A DNA stretch of 64,000 bases from the NCBI GenBank assembly GCA_003134855.1, contig PLCS01000001.1, positions 62,001 to 126,000 of the forward strand. Direction: 5' to 3'. The notes beneath the pieces are model-generated. The model searched no databases, was not told the origin of the DNA, and saw only the letters and a program-made list of their open reading frames with translations. Source of the stretch: Acidobacteriaceae bacterium. Its GTDB lineage: Bacteria; Acidobacteriota; Terriglobia; Terriglobales; Acidobacteriaceae. Position 1 is the first letter of the stretch, and each line of letters begins with the position of its first letter. Shown piece after piece: positions 37,239 to 45,408 of this stretch. The position numbers were made by a program, and so were the translations under genes.

Positions 37239-38333
37239 ATGAGCACACAGACGGCAGAGGAAGTTTCTTTACGCGGAGAGAAGAACACGCTAATCCGCCG
37301 GTCCAAGCCAGACCGCTCGCAGCGTATCAGACAGATTGTCCAATGGTCGTTTGTAGCGTTGAATGGATGGCTGGGCGTGCAGTTCTATTTGTGGGTCCGT
37401 TACTTCGAGCGGGGCGGCGAGAGCCTCTATGTGCCTCGTCCATCTGGGGTGGAGGGATGGCTGCCCATCGCTGGCCTGATGAACTCCAAGTATTTCCTGC
37501 TCACCGGGCGCGTGCCGACGATCCATCCGGCGGCCATGTTTTTGTTCATGGCTTTCCTGCTGATGAGTCTCCTTCTGAAAAAGGCCTTCTGCGCGTGGCT
37601 ATGCCCGGTGGGAACGCTCTCGGAAGTTCTGTGGAAGCTAGGCCGCAGAGTCTTCGGGCGCAATTTGCGACTGCCTCGCTGGGCCGACCTTCCGCTGCGA
37701 GGGCTGAAATACTTGTTGCTCGGATTCTTCGTCTTCGTCATCGGCGGTATGTCCGCCGAAGCCCTGGAGAGTTTCATGCAAACGCCCTATGGCCTTGTCG
37801 CGGACGTGAAGATGCTGAATTTCTTTCGCGAGATGGGGCAGACGGCGGTGATTGTCATTGCTCTGCTGGTTATACTCTCCATGCTGGTCGAGAACTTCTG
37901 GTGCCGGTATCTCTGTCCTTATGGTGCGCTGATGGGGCTGGTCTCGCTGCTGAGTCCGGTTAAGATTCGCCGTGACGTTGATGCTTGCATCGATTGCGGG
38001 AAGTGCGCGCGCGCCTGCCCGGCTGGTTTGCCGGTGGACCGCCTGATGCAGATTCGGTCGGCGGAGTGCAGCGCGTGCATGGTCTGCGTGGCGGCGTGCC
38101 CCGCCCAAAATGCACTTCAGTTTGCGTTGCCGCCGAGGCAAACCACGACGCCAGCGCGGCGCTGGTTCGGTCGCGCTCTCGGGCCTCTGGCCGTCATTGG
38201 CATTCTCGCCTATATCTTCCTGGCGACCATTCTGCTTGCCAGGGTCACGAGTCACTGGCAGACAAACATTCCCCGCGCCGTCTACATGAACCTGGTTCCG
38301 CAAGCGAACGAATTGACCCACCCAGGTATGTAA
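37239..38333 (+). CDS. Membrane polyferredoxin, 4Fe-4S protein of the NapH/CcoG/NosR-like group
   Basis: The 364-residue protein starts at ATG 37239 behind AAGAAGAGG. About five membrane helices are seen, the first near residue 40. Two CxxxCP motifs at membrane edges (CAWLCPVGTLSE and CRYLCPYGALMG) and two 4Fe-4S clusters (CIDCGKCARACPAGLP and CSACMVCVAACP) follow the NapH order. Such proteins pass electrons from quinol, or assist copper or iron delivery to respiratory enzymes. As first gene of the NO island, preceded by a Crp/Fnr-type box, it may support the NO-related enzymes. Its exact partner is unknown. Confidence 0.82.
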   Translation: MSTQTAEEVSLRGEKNTLIRRSKPDRSQRIRQIVQWSFVALNGWLGVQFYLWVRYFERGGESLYVPRPSGVEGWLPIAGLMNSKYFLLTGRVPTIHPAAMFLFMAFLLMSLLLKKAFCAWLCPVGTLSEVLWKLGRRVFGRNLRLPRWADLPLRGLKYLLLGFFVFVIGGMSAEALESFMQTPYGLVADVKMLNFFREMGQTAVIVIALLVILSMLVENFWCRYLCPYGALMGLVSLLSPVKIRRDVDACIDCGKCARACPAGLPVDRLMQIRSAECSACMVCVAACPAQNALQFALPPRQTTTPARRWFGRALGPLAVIGILAYIFLATILLARVTSHWQTNIPRAVYMNLVPQANELTHPGM

Positions 38334-38431
38334 GAGTGTGCCGCACGAAGAGATCTTCAGCATCGTTACCCGGTCTGACTTGCGAAGACTATTCTTCAAT
38401 CGCGCGCAGCGGCGCGTCCCTGAAGCTTGAT

Positions 38432-38965
38432 TTATTTCCGCCGTGCTTGGAATTCTTGGCCGATGGCTGCGATCGTTTGGCTGTCCAGCATCTCTGTTGC
38501 ACGTGGGAAGACGGTCTTTTCCTCGATCTGAATATGTTCCTCGTAAAGGTGCTTGAGCTGTTCCGTACCGCATCGCAGCCGCAGTTCGTCTTCCGGACTC
38601 AGCACGCCAGCCGCAATCCACACCGAGTAGAGAGTATCCACCATCGCGTGCAGATCATTGGCGTTGCGATGGTCGTTTTCGAGTCCGCTAATCTCCTGGA
38701 ATTTCCCGGTAGTGGATTCTGCGCGGAGCCGGGGAAACAGAGATTCTTCTTCGTCCGCGGTGTGACGCAACCCGCCCACGCGAAAGTACTGGAGCGCCGA
38801 TTGAACGGCTGTCACCTCTTCGTCCGTCAAATCTCTGTTCCGGGCGCGATCTGCCACCACACAGAGAAGATGGAGAAAACGCTCAATCCTGCGATGGCAG
38901 TCGATGAGCATACCAATCGGGTCGTCAAAGCCGCTATCCGGCTTCGCACCTATCTGTATCGCCAT
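38432..38965 (-). CDS. Hemerythrin-domain protein
   Basis: The 177-residue protein starts at ATG 38965 behind AGGAGAG. Di-iron ligands of the hemerythrin HHE fold are visible: DCHRRIE (about 23-29), HTADEEESLFPRL (about 68-80), NDHRNANDL (about 96-104) and EEHIQIEEKTVFPRA (about 141-155). Bacterial hemerythrins bind O2 or NO. It is downstream of the radical SAM gene on the minus strand with an 84-nt gap. Together with the RIC protein it gives the island two di-iron proteins likely to handle NO. Confidence 0.88.
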   Translation of the reverse strand: MAIQIGAKPDSGFDDPIGMLIDCHRRIERFLHLLCVVADRARNRDLTDEEVTAVQSALQYFRVGGLRHTADEEESLFPRLRAESTTGKFQEISGLENDHRNANDLHAMVDTLYSVWIAAGVLSPEDELRLRCGTEQLKHLYEEHIQIEEKTVFPRATEMLDSQTIAAIGQEFQARRK

Positions 38966-39049
38966 CTTCTACTCTCCTCTGTACCCGGCCATTGAGAAAT
39001 GGCAACTTCATTATTGCAACATTGGCGCAAAACTTCACCCGCAATTCAC

Positions 39050-40198
39050 TCACGCTTCCGGCAGCACATGAAGAGTCGAGGCTCTTCTTACACTCGGAGA
39101 AGGCTGAATGTAACCTTTGGGAATGTAGCTGCAGCAAGGCTCTTCTGCGTTCGGATTGCCTGTCAGTGCATAGGCGCGGGCTCGCGAACCGCCGCAGATT
39201 TCCTTGAATTCGCAAGCGCCACATTTCCCTTCCAGTTTTGACGTATCTCTCAGACTTTGAAACAGCGGCGATTTGCGGTAAATCTCGCCCAATGGCTGGT
39301 GGCGGATGTTGCCCGCCGACAGCGGAAGAAACCCGCTGGGGAAAACTTCTCCCGTGTGCGAGATGAACACAAATCCCTTGCCGTCGTTCAGGCCACGCGG
39401 CGCGCGGCCAATGTTGTCCTCTGCTTTTACTTGAGTTGCGTGTATGCCGGCGCCGGCCCTGCGTTCGGCGACTATCTGCTGCAACAGAAAGCGCCTGTAA
39501 TGCTGCGCCTCGGTGGTCTTGATGTCGAAGATGGCATTCTTTGAGAGACTGTAGATCTTCGCGAAAACTTGCTCGAACTCGTCGGCGTCCAGCAGATCGT
39601 CGAGTTTTCCCCGCCCCGTGGGGACCAGAAAGAAAACGCTCCACAGTGCTATCTTCAGGCTCTCCATCAACGCGACGATGGCGTCGATCTCAGCAATATT
39701 CCTACGGCTGAAAGTCGTGTTGATTTGAACGGGCAGGCCAATCTCGTTTGCCCAGCGAACCGCGTCGAGCGTGCGCGCGAATGAGCCGGTCATCCCTCTA
39801 AATGCGTCGTGAGTATTTGCGCTCGCGCCGTCCATGCTTACTGCAAGCCGGGCCAGTCCAGCCTCCTTGAGCCGGACAACAATCTCCCGTGTCAGCAGCG
39901 GCGTTGCGCTCGGTGTGAGGGATACGCGAACTCCGGCGGAATGAGCATGGCCGATCAACTCGAATAAGTCGGGCCGCTTGATGGGGTCGCCTCCTGTGAG
40001 CACGAAAACCGGGACTTGCAAAGCTGCAATCTGATCGATCAGGCGCTTGCCCTCATCTGTGCTGAGTTCCATGGGGTGGCGATCCGGCTGGGCGGAGGCG
40101 CGGCAATGCACACACGCCAGGTCACAGGCCTGCGTCACTTCCCAGATGGCGATGAATGGGCGCTCGTTGAAGTCAATCGCGTTGATTTGCGGGTTCAT
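39050..40198 (-). CDS. Radical SAM/SPASM-like protein (TIGR04053-type)
   Basis: The 382-residue protein starts at ATG 40198 with TAAGG upstream. The radical SAM cluster motif is ACDLACVHC (about 24-32), followed by VFVLTGGDPIKRPDL. A C-terminal cysteine cluster (CGACEFKEICGGSRARAYAL, then EPCC) would bind an auxiliary Fe-S centre. The phrase AIWEVTQACDLACVHCRASA is typical of the TIGR04053 group, whose members resemble AhbD/NirJ haem-modifying enzymes. A role in haem maturation for NO reductase or cytochrome bd is plausible but inferred. It is divergent from the Crp/Fnr gene. Confidence 0.8.
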   Translation of the reverse strand: MNPQINAIDFNERPFIAIWEVTQACDLACVHCRASAQPDRHPMELSTDEGKRLIDQIAALQVPVFVLTGGDPIKRPDLFELIGHAHSAGVRVSLTPSATPLLTREIVVRLKEAGLARLAVSMDGASANTHDAFRGMTGSFARTLDAVRWANEIGLPVQINTTFSRRNIAEIDAIVALMESLKIALWSVFFLVPTGRGKLDDLLDADEFEQVFAKIYSLSKNAIFDIKTTEAQHYRRFLLQQIVAERRAGAGIHATQVKAEDNIGRAPRGLNDGKGFVFISHTGEVFPSGFLPLSAGNIRHQPLGEIYRKSPLFQSLRDTSKLEGKCGACEFKEICGGSRARAYALTGNPNAEEPCCSYIPKGYIQPSPSVRRASTLHVLPEA

Positions 40199-40232
40199 GG
40201 CCTTATGAGACTGCGGCAGCGGCATCCAGCGC

Positions 40233-40248
40233 AGTGACCAAAGTCGCT
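40233..40248. promoter_or_regulatory. Crp/Fnr-type box between the radical SAM and regulator genes
   Basis: AGTGACCAAAGTCGCT fits GTGAY-N4-GTYNY. It lies just upstream of TAGAAT (40255-40260), the likely -10 of the regulator gene, so it would overlap the -35 and could mediate autorepression. Relative to the leftward radical SAM gene, it is 35 nt upstream of the start codon. No matched TACTNT spacing is seen here. Confidence 0.5.
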
Positions 40249-40266
40249 TCCTGCTAGAATTTCCGA

Positions 40267-40971
40267 GTGACCTCTCAACGCACCGATCTCGCCGCCGTTC
40301 TTGGAAAGACCGCATTACTGTCCAGCCTTTCGCAACCTGAGCTGCAAATGCTCGCCGCCCGATCAGTGCGCAAGCTATTCAGCGCAGGCGAATTGCTGTT
40401 TTCTGAAGGCGAGCCGTGCAATGGACTGCATATTATTGCGCGGGGCAAGGTTCGCCTCTTCAAGACCTCCGTGAGCGGCCGGGAACAGGTGCTGTCTTTG
40501 AACGTCTCCGGCGAGTCTGTCGCCGAGATACCCGTCTTCGACGGCGGTCCCTACCCTGCCTCCGCGGTAGCCCTCGAAGAAACGGAGATTGTCTTCATCT
40601 CGCGGCGCGACTTTAACGCCTATTGCCTTGAGCATCCCGAGGTTCCACTGAAAGTACTGACCGTGGTCGGCGCCCGGCTGCGAAACCTCGTGGGTATCAT
40701 CGAGGAGTTGTCGTTCACCACGATTCGCCAGCGGCTCATTTCCCTTTTGCTCAAACTCGCTCAAAGCGAGGGCAGGAAGACCGCGCGTGGCATTGAGTTT
40801 CAACTGCCAGCGAGCCATCAAGAGCTTGCCAACCAGCTGGGAACGGTGCGCGAGTTGATCTCCCGAAACCTCATGCGGTTACAGGCCGAAGGGCTTTTGG
40901 ATGTGGATGCGCGGCAGATCGTGGTGAAGGACGTCGAGGGTCTGAACGCCATTTTGGATACAGCATCGTAG
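40267..40971 (+). CDS. Crp/Fnr-family transcriptional regulator, probable NO or redox sensor
   Basis: The 234-residue protein starts at GTG 40267. It has a cyclic-nucleotide-binding-fold sensor domain (about 10-130, SAGELLFSEGEPCNGLHIIARGKVRLFK), a long dimer helix and a C-terminal winged helix (about 160-234, HQELANQLGTVRELISRNLMRLQ). It lacks an obvious N-terminal cysteine cluster like that of FNR, so it may resemble DNR or NnrR, which sense NO through haem. It sits in the middle of an NO-detoxification cluster whose promoters share a GTGAY-N4-GTYNY box, and is the likely binder. The ligand is inferred. Confidence 0.88.
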   Translation: MTSQRTDLAAVLGKTALLSSLSQPELQMLAARSVRKLFSAGELLFSEGEPCNGLHIIARGKVRLFKTSVSGREQVLSLNVSGESVAEIPVFDGGPYPASAVALEETEIVFISRRDFNAYCLEHPEVPLKVLTVVGARLRNLVGIIEELSFTTIRQRLISLLLKLAQSEGRKTARGIEFQLPASHQELANQLGTVRELISRNLMRLQAEGLLDVDARQIVVKDVEGLNAILDTAS

Positions 40972-40986
40972 CCGGTTTTAACTCCG

Positions 40987-41002
40987 AGTGACATAAGTTA
41001 CT
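40987..41002 (+). promoter_or_regulatory. Crp/Fnr-type box upstream of the RIC gene
   Basis: AGTGACATAAGTTACT is an imperfect dyad. TACTGT begins at 41024, 29.5 bp from its centre, predicting transcription start near 41036 and the box at -41.5. This matches the geometry at 37172 and 43207. Confidence 0.6.
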
Positions 41003-41047
41003 GCGTGCCGGTTGGCCATTCGCTACTGTTGCAGGTGGAGAGTGCCC

Positions 41048-41779
41048 ATGCCTACCTCAACACAGTCCGTTCGCGAGATCGTTGCCACGCAGCCATCCGC
41101 AGCCAAAGTATTTCAACGCTTCGACATCGACCTGTGCTCACAAGCCGAGAAATCGCTCGACGGCGCGTGTGCCGATCTGCAACTCTCGATCGATCAAGTC
41201 CTCGAAAAGCTTGCCGACGCTGAGACTCAGAAATGCGGTGGTCCGCCTGTAGATCCCGCAAGCCTGCCCATCGGCCGGTTGATTCAACATATCGTTCGTG
41301 TCCATCACCAGTATGTTCGCCAGGAGTTGCCGAAACTGGCCGAGATGGCCCAGAAGCTTGCGGCCAAGCGAAGCGATCGCGCTCCTGAACTGAAGAATGT
41401 CGAGGAGTTGCTCGAAGCACTTCGTGCCGAGATGTTCGCGCACATTCAGAAAGAGGAGCAGGTCCTGTTTCCATTCATCTCTCAGATGGATCAGGATTCG
41501 ATCGTCGCCTATCCGCCCGCCCATGCATGCTTCCGCTCGGTTGCTCATCCTGTTTCAAAGATGATGCAGGAACATGAGTCCGCCAATCAAATTGTTGCTG
41601 AACTCCGCCGCCTCACTCTTGATTTTCAACCGCCTGAGTGGGCCTGCGCCACACACATTACGCTTTTTGCCGGACTCCGCGAATTTGAAACTGACCTCAA
41701 GCAGCATGTTCATCTTGAAAACGACGTGCTTTTCCCCCGCGCCATCGAACTGGAAGCCGAACTGAACAGCCGGGGATAG
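41048..41779 (+). CDS. Iron-sulfur cluster repair di-iron protein (RIC/ScdA/YtfE family)
   Basis: The 243-residue protein starts at ATG 41048. The N-terminal ScdA_N domain (about 1-60) has VREIVATQPSAAKVFQRFDIDLC and a second Cys in KCGGPP. The hemerythrin-like domain follows, with HHQYVRQELPKL (about 86), HIQKEEQVLFPFI (about 136-148), QEHESANQ and QHVHLENDVLFPRA (about 220-233). RIC proteins restore Fe-S clusters damaged by NO and can reduce NO. nnrS follows after 2 nt, so the two form an operon, preceded by a Crp/Fnr-type box. Confidence 0.93.
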   Translation: MPTSTQSVREIVATQPSAAKVFQRFDIDLCSQAEKSLDGACADLQLSIDQVLEKLADAETQKCGGPPVDPASLPIGRLIQHIVRVHHQYVRQELPKLAEMAQKLAAKRSDRAPELKNVEELLEALRAEMFAHIQKEEQVLFPFISQMDQDSIVAYPPAHACFRSVAHPVSKMMQEHESANQIVAELRRLTLDFQPPEWACATHITLFAGLREFETDLKQHVHLENDVLFPRAIELEAELNSRG

Positions 41780-41781
41780 AA

Positions 41782-43119
41782 ATGGCCATGATCGCTCCAA
41801 TCGAACCGGATTTCAAGATTGTAGGCGCAAACCTGACGGCGGAAATCGTTGTCCGCGAGCGCCAGAAGAGTCTGATGCTTCGAGCATGGATTCTGAGCGG
41901 CCTGTTCTTCATGGCGCTGCCCGGCACACTGCTGGGCTTTTCAAACCTGATGGCAATCAGCGCGCACCATGGGCTCGCTTTCTTGCCCGCCGCGTGGATG
42001 GAAGGTCACGGCCATGCGCAAATGTTTGGCTGGATCGGCAGCTTCATTCTTGGCATTGGCTTCTATTCTCAACCTGCACGTGATAGGTCGGCAATCAGGA
42101 TTCAACTGACATGCTTCGCGCTTTGGACCTCAGGCGTTGCTATGCGTTGGGTGGCAAACATCTACGAATGGCATTGGCGTTCCTTGTTTCCGATCTCCGC
42201 TGGATTTGAATTGATTGTGGTCCTCTTGTTCCTGGCAGCCGCGGCTCATCACAAACTTCCTGAGCCGATGGAAGGCAAGCATGCAAAGACATCGATGGAA
42301 CTATGGATGGTTTCCGTGCTTCTTGGCACAGCAGGCCTTGCTGCCGCGGTCATCTTCAATTTCGTTGAGTGTTTGAAACTCGCGATTCACGGGATACAGC
42401 TCTCTTTTCCGCATACGCTCGATCAGAAATACCTCGTGTTATTGGGCTGGGGATTTCTTGTCCCAGTGGTGTGGGGTTTCTCCGCACGCTGGTTGCCTTC
42501 GTTCCTCGCGATTGCAAAGCCCGACGCACAATTATTTCGATTGGCGCTGGTTCTGGATCTGATGGGAGTATTTTGCGGAGTTGCTGGATTATCGAAACCA
42601 GCGACAATCCTGCTCGCTTCGAGCGCAGTCGCCATCGGGCTCGCGCTACACCTCACGCAACGGACTCACGGACCTGCAAAGGTACAGGGAATTCACCCCA
42701 GCTTTCCGACGTTCATTCGACTTGCCTATGCGTGGCTGGTGATTGCCGGTTCGATGAGTATTTGGGCCGCCTTTGCCGATCAGCACGGAGGCATCTGGGG
42801 CGCATCTCGCCACGCACTGACAGTCGGATTTGCAGCCACAATGGTCTTCTCCATAGGGCCGCGCATTCTTCCTCACTTTGGGGGTGTTCATGGCATCTTC
42901 AGCAAGCGCCTCATGTTTCTCAGCCTGCTATTACTTCAGACAGGATGTCTGCTGCGCGTTTCGTCCGAGCCTTTGGCCTACGAAGGATTGCTTCCTTTCG
43001 CATGGAAGGTGCTGCCCGTCTCCGGAATGCTGGAATTGAGTGGAGTGCTTCTCTTCGCAACCAACCTCGCGCTCACCTTCCTGCTGGGCCGCTCCGCGTT
43101 CGCGCACACCCATGTATGA
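41782..43119 (+). CDS. nnrS: NnrS-family haem-copper membrane protein
   Basis: The 445-residue protein has about 12 hydrophobic segments. Typical NnrS motifs are present: EGHGHAQMFGWIGSFILGIGF (His-rich, about 73-93), GFSARWLPSF (about 232-241) and ASRHALTVGFAATMVFSIGPRIL (about 338-360). NnrS contains haem and copper and protects cells from nitrosative stress, reportedly by limiting iron-nitrosyl formation. It is 2 nt downstream of the RIC gene and surely co-transcribed. Confidence 0.93.
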   Translation: MAMIAPIEPDFKIVGANLTAEIVVRERQKSLMLRAWILSGLFFMALPGTLLGFSNLMAISAHHGLAFLPAAWMEGHGHAQMFGWIGSFILGIGFYSQPARDRSAIRIQLTCFALWTSGVAMRWVANIYEWHWRSLFPISAGFELIVVLLFLAAAAHHKLPEPMEGKHAKTSMELWMVSVLLGTAGLAAAVIFNFVECLKLAIHGIQLSFPHTLDQKYLVLLGWGFLVPVVWGFSARWLPSFLAIAKPDAQLFRLALVLDLMGVFCGVAGLSKPATILLASSAVAIGLALHLTQRTHGPAKVQGIHPSFPTFIRLAYAWLVIAGSMSIWAAFADQHGGIWGASRHALTVGFAATMVFSIGPRILPHFGGVHGIFSKRLMFLSLLLLQTGCLLRVSSEPLAYEGLLPFAWKVLPVSGMLELSGVLLFATNLALTFLLGRSAFAHTHV

Positions 43120-43206
43120 AATGAATCTTGTCACTCGCGATCATCCCGCTGATCGCCGGCAACAACCTTCTAGCTTTTCTGAAGAATGAGCCGAATTTAT
43201 GGTTCC

Positions 43207-43222
43207 TGTGACTAAAGTCCCT
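43207..43222 (+). promoter_or_regulatory. Crp/Fnr-type box upstream of the lactate dehydrogenase gene
   Basis: TGTGACTAAAGTCCCT matches GTGAY-N4-GTYNY. TACTAT begins at 43244, 29.5 bp from the dyad centre, the same geometry as at 37172 and 40987. Predicted transcription start is near 43256, about 40 nt before the start codon. Confidence 0.6.
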
Positions 43223-43294
43223 GCATTGCCTTCTCATCCCACCTACTATGGGAAGTCAGAAACGGAATCCATAGAAGTATTCGGGGAGGTATCT

Positions 43295-44245
43295 ATGAGC
43301 AACCGCGCAGAAAAGATTGGAATCGTGGGCGCGGGCAGTGTGGGGGCAACCATTGCCTATGCCTGCATGGTGCGCGGAATAGGCAAGCACATCAGCCTCT
43401 TTGACAGAGTCAGGACCAAGGTGGAGGCCGAGGTGCTGGATCTGAACCATGGACTGATGTTCGTTCCCATGGCGAAGTTGGACGGCTCGGACGACCTGAA
43501 TGTGCTGGAGCACTCCGACGTGATCGTGGTAACCGCCGGCGCGAAGCAGAAACCCGGGCAGACGCGCGTCGATCTGGCGGAGACGAACACAGCAATCTGC
43601 CGCGAGCTGATTCCTGATCTGCTGCGCGTTGCGCCGGATGCAATACTGCTGATGGTGACCAATCCGGTGGACGTACTCACCTATGTGGCGTTGAAGCTGA
43701 GCGGGCTCGAAAGCCGCCGGGTTCTGGGCAGCGGCACGGTGCTGGATAGCTCGCGCTTCCGCTTTCTGATCGCGCAACGCTGCGCGGTGGCCGTACAGAA
43801 CGTGCATGCCTACATTGCCGGCGAACATGGCGAAAGCGAAATTCCGCTTTGGTCCAGCGCCAGCATCGGCAGCGTGCCCGTGCAAGGCTGGCGCATGCCG
43901 GACCGCCAGGCGATGAGCGTGCGGGAAGAGAAGGAGATATTTGAAAGCGTGCGCACCTCAGCCGAGAGGATCATCCAGGGCAAGGGCGTCACCAACTACG
44001 CCATCGGCCTGGCTGTAGCTGCGATTCTGGAAGCCATCCTATGGAATGAGGGCCGCGTGCTGCCGGTCAGTTCCTTGCTGACGGACTATCGCGGCATTAG
44101 CGACGTCTGCCTCTCCATACCGTCCATTGTGGGCCGCAGAGGAGTGGAAGGATTGCTGCCAGTGCCGATGAATCCGGAGGAGGAGGCCGGTCTGCGTTCC
44201 AGCGCCGAGACCGTCCAACGGGTGGTGCGATCTCTGGGTTTCTAG
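43295..44245 (+). CDS. ldh: L-lactate dehydrogenase
   Basis: The 316-residue enzyme starts at ATG 43295 behind GGGGAGG. It has the NAD-binding GIVGAGSVGATIAYACM (about 8-24), the substrate-binding Arg in GQTRVDLAETN (about 90), TNPVDVLTYVALKLSG (about 125-140) and the catalytic His in IAGEHGESEIPLWS (about 172-185). It reduces pyruvate to lactate and regenerates NAD when respiration is blocked. Location between nnrS and NO reductase, behind a Crp/Fnr-type box, suggests induction by NO, as known for ldh1 of Staphylococcus aureus. Malate specificity is unlikely given the residues but not excluded. Confidence 0.9.
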   Translation: MSNRAEKIGIVGAGSVGATIAYACMVRGIGKHISLFDRVRTKVEAEVLDLNHGLMFVPMAKLDGSDDLNVLEHSDVIVVTAGAKQKPGQTRVDLAETNTAICRELIPDLLRVAPDAILLMVTNPVDVLTYVALKLSGLESRRVLGSGTVLDSSRFRFLIAQRCAVAVQNVHAYIAGEHGESEIPLWSSASIGSVPVQGWRMPDRQAMSVREEKEIFESVRTSAERIIQGKGVTNYAIGLAVAAILEAILWNEGRVLPVSSLLTDYRGISDVCLSIPSIVGRRGVEGLLPVPMNPEEEAGLRSSAETVQRVVRSLGF

Positions 44246-44396
44246 TGCGGTTCCATGATGGCTGTACCGATTCAGAGATTGTCATTCCGCAGAATTGCTT
44301 GAGAGAAAACGGAGGAACCTGCCTTATCTGATCCATGCTTTGGCGTCACAGTTGGGCTGGAAAGTCAGAAACTGATCAGTGAACAAGGAGATCGAA

Positions 44397-44798
44397 ATGC
44401 ATCGACACGAAGATGAAGACAGCAGCTTAACCAGGCTCCCCGAGTTGGCTCAACCCCTGCTGCAATTTGATCTTGCCGCAGAGATAGAGCATCTGCGCCG
44501 CCAGGAATCGTGGCAACGAGGGACAGGGCGAAGCTCAAGAACACTTGTGAAGCAGCCGGATTTCCGCATCGTCCTGGTTGCCATGAAGGCGGCCACAGAG
44601 ATAAAAGAGCACCGAGCGGAGGGAAGGATCTCGATTCAAACCATTGTTGGCCACGTGCGGCTGAAGTTACCCCAGCAGACCGTTGAGGTTCCGGCTGGCC
44701 ATTTGCTGGCGCTCGATCGCTGCGTTACGCACGATGTTGAGGCAGTGGAGGAGAGTGTTTTCCTTCTCACAATCTGTTGGCCCGAGGACACCGCCTGA
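44397..44798 (+). CDS. Cupin-domain protein 1
   Basis: The 133-residue protein starts at ATG 44397 with AAGGAG 6 nt upstream. A cupin barrel covers about 50-130: RIVLVAMKAATEIKEHRAEGRISIQTIVGHVRL with one His, and a second motif LPQQTVEVPAGHLLALDRCVTHDVEA with two more. Few metal ligands are present (E..H, then H), so metal binding is uncertain. The N-terminal 45 residues are acidic and may be disordered. It is in the same direction as ldh and the NO reductase gene, 78 nt before another cupin gene. Function unknown. Confidence 0.75.
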   Translation: MHRHEDEDSSLTRLPELAQPLLQFDLAAEIEHLRRQESWQRGTGRSSRTLVKQPDFRIVLVAMKAATEIKEHRAEGRISIQTIVGHVRLKLPQQTVEVPAGHLLALDRCVTHDVEAVEESVFLLTICWPEDTA

Positions 44799-44876
44799 TC
44801 TGCTTCGAGCAACTGACAGAAGACAGGTGTAATTCAGCCGCATCAGACGTTGTAGACGCACAAGAAGGAGATGTTC

Positions 44877-45200
44877 ATGGACTATACATTTTTTGCCAAC
44901 CTGCTGCTGGAATTCGCACTACCTGAAAATGGGGTCATGAGCCGCATTCTGCACAAGGACGACAAGGTGAACGTCACACTGTTTGGCTTTTCGGCAGGCC
45001 AGGAGCTCTCCGCGCATTCAGCGCCGACGCCGGCCATTCTCTATTTTCTGGAGGGAGAAGCGGAGGTCCAATTGGGCGAGGACAAGGTCAATGCCCAACC
45101 CGGTTCATTTGTCTATATGCCGCCAATGTTGCCCCACGGCATCTCCGCGAAGACTGCGCTTCGCATGCTGCTTGTTCAGATGAAGGATCAATCGAACTAA
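44877..45200 (+). CDS. Cupin-domain protein 2
   Basis: The 107-residue protein is started at ATG 44877, 8 nt after AAGGAG; the in-frame ATG at 44871 is too close to it. The single cupin barrel has SAGQELSAHSAPTPAILYFLEGEAEVQL (about 37-64) and QPGSFVYMPPMLPHGI (about 75-90). The His pattern is typical of small quercetinase-like or regulatory cupins. It lies directly upstream of the NO reductase gene. A decayed copy of its HKDD segment is found just past that gene (47696-47761). Confidence 0.8.
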   Translation: MDYTFFANLLLEFALPENGVMSRILHKDDKVNVTLFGFSAGQELSAHSAPTPAILYFLEGEAEVQLGEDKVNAQPGSFVYMPPMLPHGISAKTALRMLLVQMKDQSN

Positions 45201-45408
45201 CCATTGACACCGAACTTCCGGGTAGCCCGATTCCGCTGCCGAGTCCAGAATCGTCCTGAATTGCGCCGCTTTTCGGCCAAGAGGCAGGTCAGGTTTTGCG
45301 GAAACGGCCCAAGAGCAGCAAAATCAGGCCGATTTAGAGCCGAAACAGGAGATTCCAGGTAAGAACTCGACATCTGGAAATCCTGGCACGAATTGAAGGA
45401 GGCATTTC

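Noticed and set aside
45201..45408. Search for an FNR/DNR-type box directly upstream of the NO reductase gene
   Set aside because: No TTGAT-N4-ATCAA or GTGAY-N4-GTYNY sequence is found in this gap; the gene may rely on an upstream promoter.
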